A DNA stretch of 64,000 nt from Chitinophaga pinensis (lineage in GTDB: Bacteria > Bacteroidota > Bacteroidia > Chitinophagales > CAMDFR01), in NCBI GenBank assembly GCA_945860705.1, contig CAMART010000002.1, positions 62,001 to 126,000 of the forward strand, given 5' to 3'. The notes under the pieces were generated by a model. The model searched no databases. It was given only the letters and a program-made list of their open reading frames with translations, and had not been told where the DNA came from. Both the position numbers and the translations under genes were made by a program. Every line of letters starts with the position of its first letter. Position 1 is the stretch's first letter. Positions 1 to 9,952 of the stretch are shown piece after piece.

Positions 1-740
1 TTTCCCCAACCAATTTTATTACTAGCTTCATTCATGTTTGCTGTTTCATCTACGATTGCTGGGCTTTTGCCACCAAGCTCAAGAGTTACAGAAGTCAAAA
101 ATTTAGAGGCTTCTTTCATCACTATTTTTCCTACAGCTGGGCTACCAGTAAAGTGTATATGATCAAATTTTAATTGAAACAATTCTTGAGAAACAGTTGC
201 ATCGCCTGTTACTACTGCTACTTCATTTTCATCAAAAATAGTTTTCAAATATTTGGTAATAATATCTGTGGTATGTGGTGTAAATTCAGAAGGTTTTACG
301 ATACACGTATTGCCAGTTGCAACACACATAAGTACTGGAGAGATTGCTAGTTGAAAAGGATAATTCCATGGAGAGATCACTAAGCAAGTTCCTTTTGGCT
401 CTCTAAGAATATACGAGCTACTTCCTATCATGCTGAGTGGCGTATCTACTTCTTCAGGTTCCATCCATCTTTCTAGATGAGCTACAATATGTTTTATCTC
501 TGTGACAATAGGAAAAAGCTCTGTTAAATCAACCTCTTCGGCAGGTTTTTTAAAATCCTTATAAATAGCATCTTGTATTTCTGAGCGCATGGAGAAAATA
601 GCTTTTTTCATTTTATTCAGTTTTGCTATACGTTCAGATGCAGTTGATTTTTTTAATATAGACTTATGTTTTGCTTGAATATCAAATATTCGTTTGATTT
701 CAATTGCTTCTGTGTTTATGCTAGTAGGATTGGAATTCAT
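1..740 (-). CDS. Aldehyde dehydrogenase family protein (3' end truncated by window edge)
   Basis: Manual minus-strand translation from ATG at 740: MNSNPTSINTEAIEIKRIF...EPKGTCLVISPWNYPFQLAISP...KPSEFTPHTTDII...FTGSPAVGKIVMKEASKFLTSVTLELGGKSPAIVDE; PWNYPF, FTGS and ELGGKSP are ALDH motifs. Not in ORF track because it runs off the edge. Confidence 0.93.
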   Translation of the reverse strand, partial: MNSNPTSINTEAIEIKRIFDIQAKHKSILKKSTASERIAKLNKMKKAIFSMRSEIQDAIYKDFKKPAEEVDLTELFPIVTEIKHIVAHLERWMEPEEVDTPLSMIGSSSYILREPKGTCLVISPWNYPFQLAISPVLMCVATGNTCIVKPSEFTPHTTDIITKYLKTIFDENEVAVVTGDATVSQELFQLKFDHIHFTGSPAVGKIVMKEASKFLTSVTLELGGKSPAIVDETANMNEASNKIGWG

Positions 741-906
741 GTATTTAAAATTAACTTGAGTATAAATGTAAGAATTTTTCTAATTCTATTGAAAATATTT
801 GAATCTTATACTATATTTGAGATTATATTCGTTTAACAATAGTTTGAAAAAGGCTTGTAAATAGTAGGTTTATAAATAAATTTAGTAAAAGATAAAAAAA
901 ACACTA

Positions 907-914
907 TATTTTTG
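907..914 (+). promoter_or_regulatory. Putative Bacteroidota -7 promoter box (TATTTTTG) for rpoD
   Basis: Matches TAnnTTTG, 63 bp upstream of the rpoD start; no clear -33 TTG seen. Confidence 0.4.
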
Positions 915-976
915 CACTCCCTTAGGAAACTAAGTTATTGATATTTACGTTACTAAATTAAAATAGAAATAAACAT

Positions 977-1843
977 ATGCGTCAGCTCAAGATTACCAAA
1001 TCGATTACCAACAGAGAATCACAATCTGTAGAGAAGTATTTACAAGATATTGCAAAAGTAGATTTGATCACAGCTGAAGAAGAGGTAGTGTTAGCACAAA
1101 AAATACGTGATGGCGACCAAGTAGCTTTAGAAAAATTAGTAAAATCAAATTTACGTTTCGTTGTATCAGTAGCAAAACAATACCAAAACCAAGGACTTTC
1201 TTTAAATGACCTAATCAATGAAGGAAATGTAGGTTTAGTAAAAGCAGCTCAAAAATTTGATGAAACAAGAGGTTTTAAATTTATATCATATGCAGTATGG
1301 TGGATTCGTCAATCTATTATGCAAGCATTGGCTGAACAAGCAAGATTGATAAGACTTCCTTTGAATAAAGTTGGTTCATTGAGCAAAATACGTAAAGCAT
1401 TAGCTCACTTAGAACAAGAATTTGATAGAGAGCCTACTCCAGAAGAGTTAGCAAAATACTTAGAGATAGATGTGAAAGAAGTAGAAACTACTTTGAAACT
1501 TTCTAGCAGACATACTTCTCTTGATGCACCTTTGATAGAAGGAGAAAATAATTCACTATCAGACGTACTTGAAAACGACAATGCTGATGGAGCAGATACA
1601 CATTTAGATTATGCAGATTCACTACACAGAGAAACGCTTCGTTCGTTAAGTACACTTACTGAAAGACAAAGACAAGTAATACAATTGTATTATGGAATTG
1701 GTGTAGATCATCCTATGTCACTTGAAGATATAGGGGAGAACTTAGGCCTTACAAGAGAAAGAGTACGTCAGATAAAAGATAAAGCTATTAATAATCTACG
1801 TTCTACATCAAGAAGTAAATTATTGAAAACATATTTAGGATAG
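977..1843 (+). CDS. rpoD: RNA polymerase primary sigma factor (sigma-70, Bacteroidota short type)
   Basis: [25 protein letters not shown] start typical of Bacteroidota RpoD; region 2 [23 protein letters not shown]; region 4 [14 protein letters not shown]. Confidence 0.97.
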   Translation: MRQLKITKSITNRESQSVEKYLQDIAKVDLITAEEEVVLAQKIRDGDQVALEKLVKSNLRFVVSVAKQYQNQGLSLNDLINEGNVGLVKAAQKFDETRGFKFISYAVWWIRQSIMQALAEQARLIRLPLNKVGSLSKIRKALAHLEQEFDREPTPEELAKYLEIDVKEVETTLKLSSRHTSLDAPLIEGENNSLSDVLENDNADGADTHLDYADSLHRETLRSLSTLTERQRQVIQLYYGIGVDHPMSLEDIGENLGLTRERVRQIKDKAINNLRSTSRSKLLKTYLG

Positions 1844-1850
1844 AATAATC

Positions 1851-1892
1851 TAGATACTAGACGTTAGATACTAGACTCTAGATATTAGGTAT
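1851..1892. repeat. Degenerate heptanucleotide array, 6 units TAGATAC TAGACGT TAGATAC TAGACTC TAGATAT TAGGTAT
   Basis: Direct reading, strict 7-bp register starting 8 bp after the rpoD stop. Confidence 0.8.
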
Positions 1893-1895
1893 AAT

Positions 1896-1930
1896 AAACG
1901 AGCCTTTCAGATTTTCTGAAAGGCTCGTTT
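1896..1930. terminator. Bidirectional rho-independent terminator between convergent genes
   Basis: Perfect inverted repeat AAACGAGCCTTTCAGA TTT TCTGAAAGGCTCGTTT. Confidence 0.9.
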
Positions 1931-1951
1931 GTGTAGTACATATTACATTAT

Positions 1952-3991
1952 TTATTTTTTAGCTAAAAGATTTACGCTTTTTATCATTTCTATAAATTCT
2001 TTTCTGTATCCTTCTTTATCTATACCTTTTGCAGATTCTGCCAATGACAATGCATCGAAATAAGTCGCTTTATTTGCATAAGTACTTCCTCTCAATAGCA
2101 TTCCGAATAATGCCACACTTGAAGCAAAACGAATGTTTTCTGATGGAGTGGCACTTTGTAAAACATTAGTTGTGTTCAAGTGACTTATTAATAATTTACT
2201 CGTAGTTTCATCCGGTTTTTTATACCTCATTTTCAACACTAGATAATCATCACTATTAAAATTGATTTCTTCTTTTGCTAATTCTTTGCTTAGGTCATTA
2301 TCTATTCTTAGTAGAGGTGTGTTTTCATTTTTTAGCACTACTTCATATAGCGCAGTGACAGTATGACCTGCACCCAATTCGCCCGCATCTTTTTTATCGT
2401 TATCAAAATCTTCTTTTGCCATGATTCTATTTTCATATCCTATCAATCTGTATGAAGCTATTTTTTCTGGATTGAAATATAGCTGTAGTTTTACATCTTT
2501 AGCTATAGTAAAAAGTGTAGCTTTCATATCAGTTTTAAAAACTTTTGTAGCTTCATTTATATTGTCAATATAGAAATAGTTTCCATTTCCATTATCTGCT
2601 ATAGTTTCCATTTTAGAATCTTTATAATTGCCCATACCAAAACCTATCATAGAAACATAGATTTTTTTCTCACGTTCAGACTCTATCAATTTCTTCATTT
2701 CTTCATCACTACTTACACCTACATTAAAATCTCCATCTGTGCACATCACAACTCTATTATTTCCTCCAGCTATCAAGTTTTCTTCGGCAATTTTATATGC
2801 TAGTTTGATGCCTGCACCACCAGCAGTACTTCCACCAGATTGTAAGTTGTCAATAGCTTTTAAAATAGTTTCTTTATTGCGCACTTCGGTAGACGGCAAT
2901 ACCAATCCAGAACTACCAGCATACACTACAAGTGCTATTTTATCAGTGGCTTGTAGATTGTCTACTAATATTTTTAAACTTTGTTTTACTAGTGGTAATT
3001 TATTGGCATCAGACATAGAACCAGATACATCTATAAGAAAAACTAAATTACTAGGATTGATTTGATTGTAATCTAGCTGTTTGCCTTGCATACCTATCAT
3101 CAGAATTTTATTTGATGAGTTCCACGGACAAGACATCATTTCTGTATTGACACTAAAAGGATCTTCACCAGTTGGATTGTTATATTGGTATTTAAAATAA
3201 TTGACCATTTCTTCTATTCGCACTGCGTCTTTTGGAGGCATTTGATTATAGGAAATCATTCGTCGTACATTGCTATAAGAAGCATTATCTACGTCTATAG
3301 AAAAAGTAGAAATTGAATTTTCGTTTGAAGAGATAAATTTGTTTTCAATGATTTTTGCATAGTCTTCATTATTACTAATATTATCTTTTTCTATAGGATT
3401 TCTATTTATTTGGTCATAATAATAATCTTCTTTGTCATATACATCAATACTACTTTCCATTGTAGTCTCTTTATATTTTTTATTTGCAGACCAGTTATAA
3501 GAAGTAGTAACCGTTCCTGATACAGTCTTAGATTGATCTATATATACTCCAGGGTTAGAAGCTACAATACTTTCTACTTTTCTAGTTGGCTTAATATTTA
3601 GATCTACTTGAGTATATGTTTCTGTATGAATTAAAGGTCTTTTATATTCAATAATTTGAACTTGCTCAAGTGATTTAGTAGAAGGCACCAAAGAAATATT
3701 TTCTGTGATTGTACTAATGCTATCTCTTACTGATATTTTTTTAGTAATTGTTTCATAACCAGGATATGCCACTTTTATATCATATATTCCACTATATAAT
3801 TTTGTAAATTCATAATTGCCATCAAAATCTGTTTGTATTCCTTTTTTATCAGGCTTATTATCGTTTAATATTACAGTTGCAAAAGGAATGCCTTGTTGGG
3901 TTTCATCGATAATTTTGCCTTTGATAGTTGTAGCTTTACATATGCTATTAAAAAATAAAACAAGAATAAAATAGGAGATAAGTGTTTTCAT
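1952..3991 (-). CDS. von Willebrand factor type A protein, YfbK-like, with N-terminal carboxypeptidase-regulatory-like domain
   Basis: Signal peptide; GKIIDETQQGIPFATVILND...TDFDGNYEFTKLYSGIYDI (CarboxypepD_reg-like); VWA MIDAS FLIDVSGSMSDANKLPLVKQS; YfbK-type C-terminus. Confidence 0.88.
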   Translation of the reverse strand: MKTLISYFILVLFFNSICKATTIKGKIIDETQQGIPFATVILNDNKPDKKGIQTDFDGNYEFTKLYSGIYDIKVAYPGYETITKKISVRDSISTITENISLVPSTKSLEQVQIIEYKRPLIHTETYTQVDLNIKPTRKVESIVASNPGVYIDQSKTVSGTVTTSYNWSANKKYKETTMESSIDVYDKEDYYYDQINRNPIEKDNISNNEDYAKIIENKFISSNENSISTFSIDVDNASYSNVRRMISYNQMPPKDAVRIEEMVNYFKYQYNNPTGEDPFSVNTEMMSCPWNSSNKILMIGMQGKQLDYNQINPSNLVFLIDVSGSMSDANKLPLVKQSLKILVDNLQATDKIALVVYAGSSGLVLPSTEVRNKETILKAIDNLQSGGSTAGGAGIKLAYKIAEENLIAGGNNRVVMCTDGDFNVGVSSDEEMKKLIESEREKKIYVSMIGFGMGNYKDSKMETIADNGNGNYFYIDNINEATKVFKTDMKATLFTIAKDVKLQLYFNPEKIASYRLIGYENRIMAKEDFDNDKKDAGELGAGHTVTALYEVVLKNENTPLLRIDNDLSKELAKEEINFNSDDYLVLKMRYKKPDETTSKLLISHLNTTNVLQSATPSENIRFASSVALFGMLLRGSTYANKATYFDALSLAESAKGIDKEGYRKEFIEMIKSVNLLAKK

Positions 3992-4070
3992 AATAATAAA
4001 ATTTAATGATGAATTATATTATCATGATGTCATTTTGTTTTTATTCCATAAATAGAATTTATTTAAAATA

Positions 4071-4096
4071 AAAAAACCCGCTCGATGAGCAGGTTT
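4071..4096 (-). terminator. Probable terminator downstream of the 136-aa secreted protein
   Basis: AAACCcGCTC GAT GAGCaGGTTT hairpin with flanking A/T tracts, one mismatch. Confidence 0.6.
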
Positions 4097-4119
4097 AATA
4101 TTTTGAAAATTATTTTTGA

Positions 4120-4530
4120 TTATTCTGCAGATGCTGACATTGTAGATTGCATAGCTGATGCAGGATAAAATCTGATTACTCCTTCATTGTCTATCACTAC
4201 TACTCTGTAGTATACACCTTCGTTACCTGATACTGGATATTTGTCTACGGCTGTATATTTGCCATCTGCGATAGAAGCTATTTCCGATGTACCAAAAGTT
4301 TTTACTTGTCTGAAAGACTCACCTAAAACTGTACCTCTTTCTATAGTCATTTCTTTGATGTTTTCTGGATGTTTAAAGTACATATCTAGGGTTACTGTAG
4401 CTCCTGTTTTTGCAGGCTCTACTACTACATCTCTAGTCATAGAAGCTATTTTGTCGCTGTTATTAGCTGATACAAAAAGTGTAGAAAATAGAATAAAAAA
4501 TAATCCAAGTGTAATTTGTAGAGATTTCAT
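4120..4530 (-). CDS. Small secreted protein of unknown function
   Basis: Signal peptide MKSLQITLGLFFILFSTLFVSA; beta-rich remainder. Confidence 0.7.
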   Translation of the reverse strand: MKSLQITLGLFFILFSTLFVSANNSDKIASMTRDVVVEPAKTGATVTLDMYFKHPENIKEMTIERGTVLGESFRQVKTFGTSEIASIADGKYTAVDKYPVSGNEGVYYRVVVIDNEGVIRFYPASAMQSTMSASAE

Positions 4531-4653
4531 AAATATGCTGTTTTAGTTTTTTAAATTTTGAGTTTATATAGTCTTATACTCTCAAAAAAAAAAGTTACAT
4601 TTATTTACAGTTTTTGATAAATTTTAAATAATATGCTAATAATTTTATGGAAA

Positions 4654-5136
4654 CTATTGAATGATTTTCATAATCCAATCCATAAAAAGCTTACTAAGGT
4701 CTATATGAAATAATTTGTATGGGATAAGTATAATAGATGTCCAAAATACACAAGAAACTATTAAGTATTTAATAATTTTATTATGATTCTTAGTCATAGT
4801 GAGAAGTATGGCTGTGCCGAGAGGAAGTGTAATAATGATAGGTGATAAAAAAGCGACTCCTTTTAATCCCAATTTCTTTCTAAAGAAAACAATTAGTCTA
4901 TTTCTTTTAGTTATCGCTTTATAAGAGCCATTTTGCTTGTTTCGTTTTATGTACCAGTCTCTGAGGTGTTCACCTAGATAAGTATAGATATATACTCCGA
5001 CTATTCCACCAAATAAATTAAATATAAATGCTGGAATCAAGCCCCAATGAGATTCTGCAACGAATACTGTAGCCCATGAATACTTAAATGCCGAACCAAT
5101 AATTATTCCAATAATTTCTAAAACCTTTGCAAACAT
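4654..5136 (-). CDS. Small multi-pass membrane protein, unknown function
   Basis: 160 aa with several hydrophobic segments. Confidence 0.65.
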   Translation of the reverse strand: MFAKVLEIIGIIIGSAFKYSWATVFVAESHWGLIPAFIFNLFGGIVGVYIYTYLGEHLRDWYIKRNKQNGSYKAITKRNRLIVFFRKKLGLKGVAFLSPIIITLPLGTAILLTMTKNHNKIIKYLIVSCVFWTSIILIPYKLFHIDLSKLFMDWIMKIIQ

Positions 5137-5233
5137 AGCCTTATCTCTCTCTTCATTTATTCATTATATCATAATACTATAACTCATAAAGGTATAGTTA
5201 CTAATACATATATACTTCTTAAAATATCTTAAA

Positions 5234-5872
5234 TTAAATAATGGTTGGAGGAATTTCATTTCTAAAATGTCCGTTCATCTTTATCCTATTTATCAATTCG
5301 ATATTTTCTTTTATGTTGGGTAAAGTTTTTTGTAAATGCTGATAAATCATATTTTGTCTGGCTTTTTCGTCAGCTATGGTCAGCAAATGGTATTTGTCTT
5401 CTACACTAAAACCTACATAATGAGCTATATCAAACGAACATAAATTTTCCAAATTTTTGAAAATCGGTTTTTCTATTCCTAAAGTATTTTTTAGTTTTTC
5501 TAATAGCTCTACGAGCAAAGTGTTTATTCTATTCACTTCTTGATTGATAGGTTCTATTGTTTGTACTATTCCACCGTGATATTGTTTATTTTCTACTTTT
5601 TCTAAGAAGTGCAAAATTCTTACAATACCTAAGCCTTTGGTTTTTATATCCAATTTTCCATCCTCATATTTTTTTTCTATAGACAATAATTCTATTTCAG
5701 TAGCATACTCCGCTAAGTTATTTTTAAGATAAAGCGGTATAGCAAAAGTTTTTTTGGATTGTTGAATATCATTGATTAACTCAATGTATCTAGGTTCGAA
5801 AATATGTAAGTTTAAGTTTTCACCAGGAAAAACAACGATACCCAAAGGAAAAATCGGCATAAATTTTTGCAT
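5234..5872 (-). CDS. Stand-alone LON substrate-binding (N-terminal) domain protein
   Basis: FMPIFPLGIVVFPGENLNLHIFEPRYIELINDI is the Lon N-domain signature; no AAA or protease domain. Confidence 0.87.
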   Translation of the reverse strand: MQKFMPIFPLGIVVFPGENLNLHIFEPRYIELINDIQQSKKTFAIPLYLKNNLAEYATEIELLSIEKKYEDGKLDIKTKGLGIVRILHFLEKVENKQYHGGIVQTIEPINQEVNRINTLLVELLEKLKNTLGIEKPIFKNLENLCSFDIAHYVGFSVEDKYHLLTIADEKARQNMIYQHLQKTLPNIKENIELINRIKMNGHFRNEIPPTII

Positions 5873-5994
5873 AAGACAAATGTCATTATTTTGTAATAAT
5901 TTTCAAAAATACTAAACGTATTTATGCAAAATAAAGTTTTTTACATCTTGCTAATATTAAAGAAATTATTTTTAACTTATAAATATTAAAAGAT

Positions 5995-6657
5995 ATGAAA
6001 AAGATTTTATTTATCTGGAGTATAGCTTTATCAAGTATATATTCTTTTGCTGGCGAAGTAACAGGTGTTGTAAAAGATTTAACATCTAATAAAGTAGTGG
6101 ATAATGGCACAGTAACTATATATAACTCTGGAAGTAGGCGAACTACTCAAATACAAATAAACGGCGATTATTCATTTACTGGTATAAGTGCAGGCACCTA
6201 TACGGTCACTGCATTTTCAGAGGGGAAAGTAGATACCGTAACAGATGTAGTAGTAAATACAGAAGGAGTTACTTATTTAGATTTAAGGTTTGCAGTAGAA
6301 TTGCCAGGAATAATTTTTAGTGAAAAAAGAAAATATCCAAATCCATTAATAGATCCATTTAATGTATATACATCTACTATCACTACTGATAAAGATTTTA
6401 AACAAACAGGAATCAGAAAAGTGGAAGATGTTGCAGCTTTAAGTGCTGGAGTCACTCAAACTTCTGATGGTGAAATAAGTATCAAAGGTAGTAGACCTAC
6501 ATCTACACGCACTATGATAGATGGTGTATATTCTGAGTGTACAGTGCCAGTGACCGCTATCAAGTATGTGAGGGTATATACCGCAGGTATTCCAGCAAAG
6601 TTTGGTGATACATCTGGAGGTATCATATATATAGAAACCAAAAGTTATTTTGACTAG
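5995..6657 (+). CDS. Secreted CarboxypepD_reg-like plus TonB-receptor plug-like protein lacking a beta-barrel
   Basis: Signal peptide; TGVVKDLTSNKVVDNGTVTIYNSG; KVEDVAALSAGVTQTSDGEISIKGSRPTSTRTMIDGVYS...FGDTSGGIIYIETKSYFD then stop. Confidence 0.75.
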   Translation: MKKILFIWSIALSSIYSFAGEVTGVVKDLTSNKVVDNGTVTIYNSGSRRTTQIQINGDYSFTGISAGTYTVTAFSEGKVDTVTDVVVNTEGVTYLDLRFAVELPGIIFSEKRKYPNPLIDPFNVYTSTITTDKDFKQTGIRKVEDVAALSAGVTQTSDGEISIKGSRPTSTRTMIDGVYSECTVPVTAIKYVRVYTAGIPAKFGDTSGGIIYIETKSYFD

Positions 6658-6675
6658 CAAACAACTCCAAAAAAC

Positions 6676-6707
6676 AAAAAAGTCTTAGAATAATCTAAGA
6701 CTTTTTT
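6676..6707. terminator. Bidirectional terminator between convergent genes
   Basis: AAAAAAGTCTTAGA ATAA TCTAAGACTTTTTTT. Confidence 0.9.
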
Positions 6708-6727
6708 TATGTTGTATTAAGATGTTA

Positions 6728-7159
6728 TTAGTAACTATCTCCTCCACCATATCCGCCACCGCCTCTGTTACCACCACCACCGTAGCCACCACCTCTATTA
6801 CCACCACCACCATAGCCACCGCCACCGCTTCTATTACCACCACCGCCGTAGCCACCGCCACCGCCTCTGTTACCACCACCACCGTATGGTTTTCTAGCTG
6901 GTCTTTCTTCACCTTCTGGTCTTGGTTGAGATTCGTTCACGATTAAGTTTCTTTCCATAAACTCAATACCGTTTAATGTTTCGATAGCTTTTCTTGCTTC
7001 GTCATCATTAGCCATTTCTACAAATCCATAACCTTTGCTTCTGTTACGAAATTTGTCTACAATAATTTTTGCTGAAGTAACTTCTCCAATCTTTGAAAAC
7101 TCAGCTACTAAGTCTTCATCTGTTGCTTTGAAACTAAGGTTTCCTACGTAAATGTTCAT
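6728..7159 (-). CDS. RRM RNA-binding protein with glycine-rich tail
   Basis: MNIYVGNLSFKATDEDLVAEFSKIGEV...RSKGYGFVEM (RNP2/RNP1) followed by GGGGNRGGGGGYGGGGNR repeats. Confidence 0.94.
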   Translation of the reverse strand: MNIYVGNLSFKATDEDLVAEFSKIGEVTSAKIIVDKFRNRSKGYGFVEMANDDEARKAIETLNGIEFMERNLIVNESQPRPEGEERPARKPYGGGGNRGGGGGYGGGGNRSGGGGYGGGGNRGGGYGGGGNRGGGGYGGGDSY

Positions 7160-7336
7160 TTGTTTTAAAAAAATTTTAAGTGACCGCCATACCTATTGAA
7201 AACTTTGTAGAAACCTATAAGCCGAAATTAAAGAGTACTATACAAAAACATTTCTTAGATAGAACGAAAAAATAATATCAATACAAATTTAAGTGAAAAA
7301 AAAATTAAAATGCAAGTATTTTAAATTTATTATTTA

Positions 7337-8761
7337 TTAGCACTCCGCTACATTTACAGATATATTGGTGGCCAATCCACCTTCACTAGTTTCTTTATAT
7401 TTGGTATTCATGTCTTTGGCTGTTTCCCACATGCTTTTTATTACATCATCTAAGCTCACTCTTGCACTCTCTGGATTGCTTTCTATTGCTAGGTTGCAGG
7501 CAGTAATGGCTTTCATAGCACCCATAGAATTTCGCTCTATACAAGGTATTTGTACCAACCCGCCTATAGGGTCGCAAGTGAGTCCAAGATGATGTTCCAT
7601 AGCTATCTCAGCGGCCATCAAAACTTGGCTCGGACTAGCCCCCATGCTTTCGGCTAGTGCTGCTGCTGCCATAGCACTGCTCACGCCTATTTCTGCTTGG
7701 CATCCTCCCATTGCAGCAGATATAGTAGCGTTTTTCTTAAAAAGCGTTCCTATTTCTCCAGCTATAAGTATAAATCGTATAGCTTTTTCTTCGTCAAAAT
7801 TTTCTGTAAAACAATATGCATACATGAGTACTGCAGGTATAACACCTGCGGCTCCATTAGTTGGTGCTGTAATGATTCTACCAAATGCGGCATTTTCTTC
7901 ATTCACTGCCAACGCAAAACAACTCACCCATTTATTTACTTTACTAAAAGAATGTTCGCTATTTTTTATAGCGTCTATCCACTCTTCTATATTTGTATAA
8001 CTTGTGCCTTCTAAAAGTTTTCTATTGAGTTCTCCAGCTCTACGTTTTACTTGAAGACCTCCTGGTAATATACCTTCTTTATGTGCTCCCCTATAGATAC
8101 AATCTTTAATTTCACTCCAAATTTTAAGTGCATCTATTTTTATTTGTTCTTTTGTTCTCCATGCTTCTTCATTGATATATATCAAATCAGAAACAGAGAG
8201 ATTCATTTTAGTACAATTTTCTAGTATAGTACTTGCATGATGGCAGGGAAAAGGTGTGACAATAGCATGCTCGTTTATTGTGTTTTCGTCTTCAGTAGCT
8301 ACAAATCCTCCACCTACAGAATAATATTTTTTTGTTAGCTCAGTACCATCTGTAAATATTGCTTTGAACTCCAATCCATTTGGATGAAAAGGAAGCGATT
8401 CTTTCATGTGAAAAACTACCTGTGTTGTAAAATCAAAATCGATAGAATGAGTTTCCCCAATCATAAGTTTTTTGCTCGATTTAATCGTTGCTACTTTCTC
8501 AGTAATTGTGTCCGTATTGATAGTAGTGTAGTCTTCTCCACTGAGTCCCATAAGAATAGCTACATCTGTTCCATGACCTTTGCCAGTTTTTGCTAAAGAA
8601 CCATAGAGATGAGCTTGTAGTTCTTTTATATCATTTATTGATTTATTTGAAGCAAGAATCAATTTTAAAAAGAGTTCGGCAGCTTTCCAAGGTCCCATAG
8701 TATGAGAGCTACTTGGTCCTATACCTATTTTTATTATTTCAAATATGCTGATTGACTCCAT
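7337..8761 (-). CDS. sdaA: L-serine ammonia-lyase (single-chain, iron-sulfur dependent)
   Basis: SIFEIIKIGIGPSSSHTMGPWKAAELF; GCQAEIGVSSAMAAAALAE; GLTCDPIGGLVQIPCIERN. Confidence 0.95.
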   Translation of the reverse strand: MESISIFEIIKIGIGPSSSHTMGPWKAAELFLKLILASNKSINDIKELQAHLYGSLAKTGKGHGTDVAILMGLSGEDYTTINTDTITEKVATIKSSKKLMIGETHSIDFDFTTQVVFHMKESLPFHPNGLEFKAIFTDGTELTKKYYSVGGGFVATEDENTINEHAIVTPFPCHHASTILENCTKMNLSVSDLIYINEEAWRTKEQIKIDALKIWSEIKDCIYRGAHKEGILPGGLQVKRRAGELNRKLLEGTSYTNIEEWIDAIKNSEHSFSKVNKWVSCFALAVNEENAAFGRIITAPTNGAAGVIPAVLMYAYCFTENFDEEKAIRFILIAGEIGTLFKKNATISAAMGGCQAEIGVSSAMAAAALAESMGASPSQVLMAAEIAMEHHLGLTCDPIGGLVQIPCIERNSMGAMKAITACNLAIESNPESARVSLDDVIKSMWETAKDMNTKYKETSEGGLATNISVNVAEC

Positions 8762-8770
8762 AATATTAAT

Positions 8771-8851
8771 TTTAAGTTTTAAATGTTAAATTATAAATTA
8801 GAATATAAAAGAATAAATTTAACATTAAACATTTTTCATTTAGAATTTAAA
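8771..8851. repeat. Degenerate heptanucleotide array
   Basis: AAGTTTT AAATGTT AAATTAT AAATTAG ... ATTTAAC ATTAAAC ATTTTTC ATTTAGA, 7-bp register. Confidence 0.6.
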
Positions 8852-9917
8852 TAAAACGTCCTCTATCTACTCCCAACCATTCTAGTGCAGTAGTTTCTAG
8901 TATTTGTTTTTTTGTAGCAAAATCTAAATTCATATTTTTCACCAGTTCACCCGCTTTGTCTTCTCCTAGTGGAAAAGGATAATCACTTCCTACAGCAATT
9001 CTATTTGCACCAAACATATCAATTAAATATTGCAATACCTTCGGGTCATGAACAAGAGTATCTAAATAAAACTGCCCTAAATAATCTTTTGGGTTTCGAT
9101 CGTTATCAATAGCACATAAGTCTGGACGTACTAAAAATCCATGTTCTATTCTGCCCACAGTCATAGGAAATGAGCCACCACCATGAGCAAAGGCCACTTT
9201 TAATTTTGGAAATTTTTCAAATACACCTCCAAATATCATAGAGCAAATAGCTCTACTGGTTTCTGCTGGCATGCCTACTAGCCATGGAAGCCAATATCTA
9301 CCGATGCTTTTTTCGCCCATCATATTCCAAGGATGTACAAATATACAGGCACCTAATTCTTCAGCTGCTTCATATATGGGGAAAAACTCAGGTTCATTGA
9401 GATTCATATCATTGATATTAGAGCCTATCTCTACGCCAGCAAGTCCTAGCTTTGTCACACATCGTTCTAGTTCTTTGATAGCCATATCTGTAGCATGCAT
9501 AGGTAATGTGCCAAGTCCAATATATTTTTTTGGGTAGCGTTCTACTACGGAGGCTATATGGTCATTCAAAAATCTGGAAATATCTAAACAATGTGCTGGT
9601 TTTGCCCAATAAGAAAATAAAACAGGAATAGTAGAGAGCACTTGCACATCTACCCCTTGCCCATTCATATCTTGTATACGAGCCTCACCACTCCAGCAGT
9701 TTTCTTGTACTTCTCTAAAAAAAACATCATCACGCATCATACGTGCACATCCAGCTCTATGATGATCTAAATGTATAAAGCCACTATATCCATAAATCTG
9801 CGACCAACGGGGCAAATGCTCTGGCATAATATGCGTATGTATGTCAATAGTTAATGCGTTTGTTTCATTTGAAGATGAGGCATTTGCAGGAGATGTTATA
9901 TGATGCGAACTACACAC
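8847..9917 (-). CDS. Amidohydrolase, aminocarboxymuconate-semialdehyde decarboxylase (ACMSD)-like
   Basis: IDIHTHIMPEHLPRW metal-binding motif; VDVQVLSTIPVLFSYWAKP; IFVHPWNMMG; VGSDYPFPLGE. Confidence 0.87.
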   Translation of the reverse strand: MCSSHHITSPANASSSNETNALTIDIHTHIMPEHLPRWSQIYGYSGFIHLDHHRAGCARMMRDDVFFREVQENCWSGEARIQDMNGQGVDVQVLSTIPVLFSYWAKPAHCLDISRFLNDHIASVVERYPKKYIGLGTLPMHATDMAIKELERCVTKLGLAGVEIGSNINDMNLNEPEFFPIYEAAEELGACIFVHPWNMMGEKSIGRYWLPWLVGMPAETSRAICSMIFGGVFEKFPKLKVAFAHGGGSFPMTVGRIEHGFLVRPDLCAIDNDRNPKDYLGQFYLDTLVHDPKVLQYLIDMFGANRIAVGSDYPFPLGEDKAGELVKNMNLDFATKKQILETTALEWLGVDRGRFI

Positions 9918-9952
9918 TATATTATATTAGTTTTTTTTAATAGACAACAAAG

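Noticed and set aside
6685-6946. ORFs antisense to or frame-shifted from the RRM glycine-rich region (VVVIEAVAVA..., TTTTIATATAS...)
   Set aside because: Low-complexity shadows of the GGC/GGT glycine repeat; the real frame is the RRM protein
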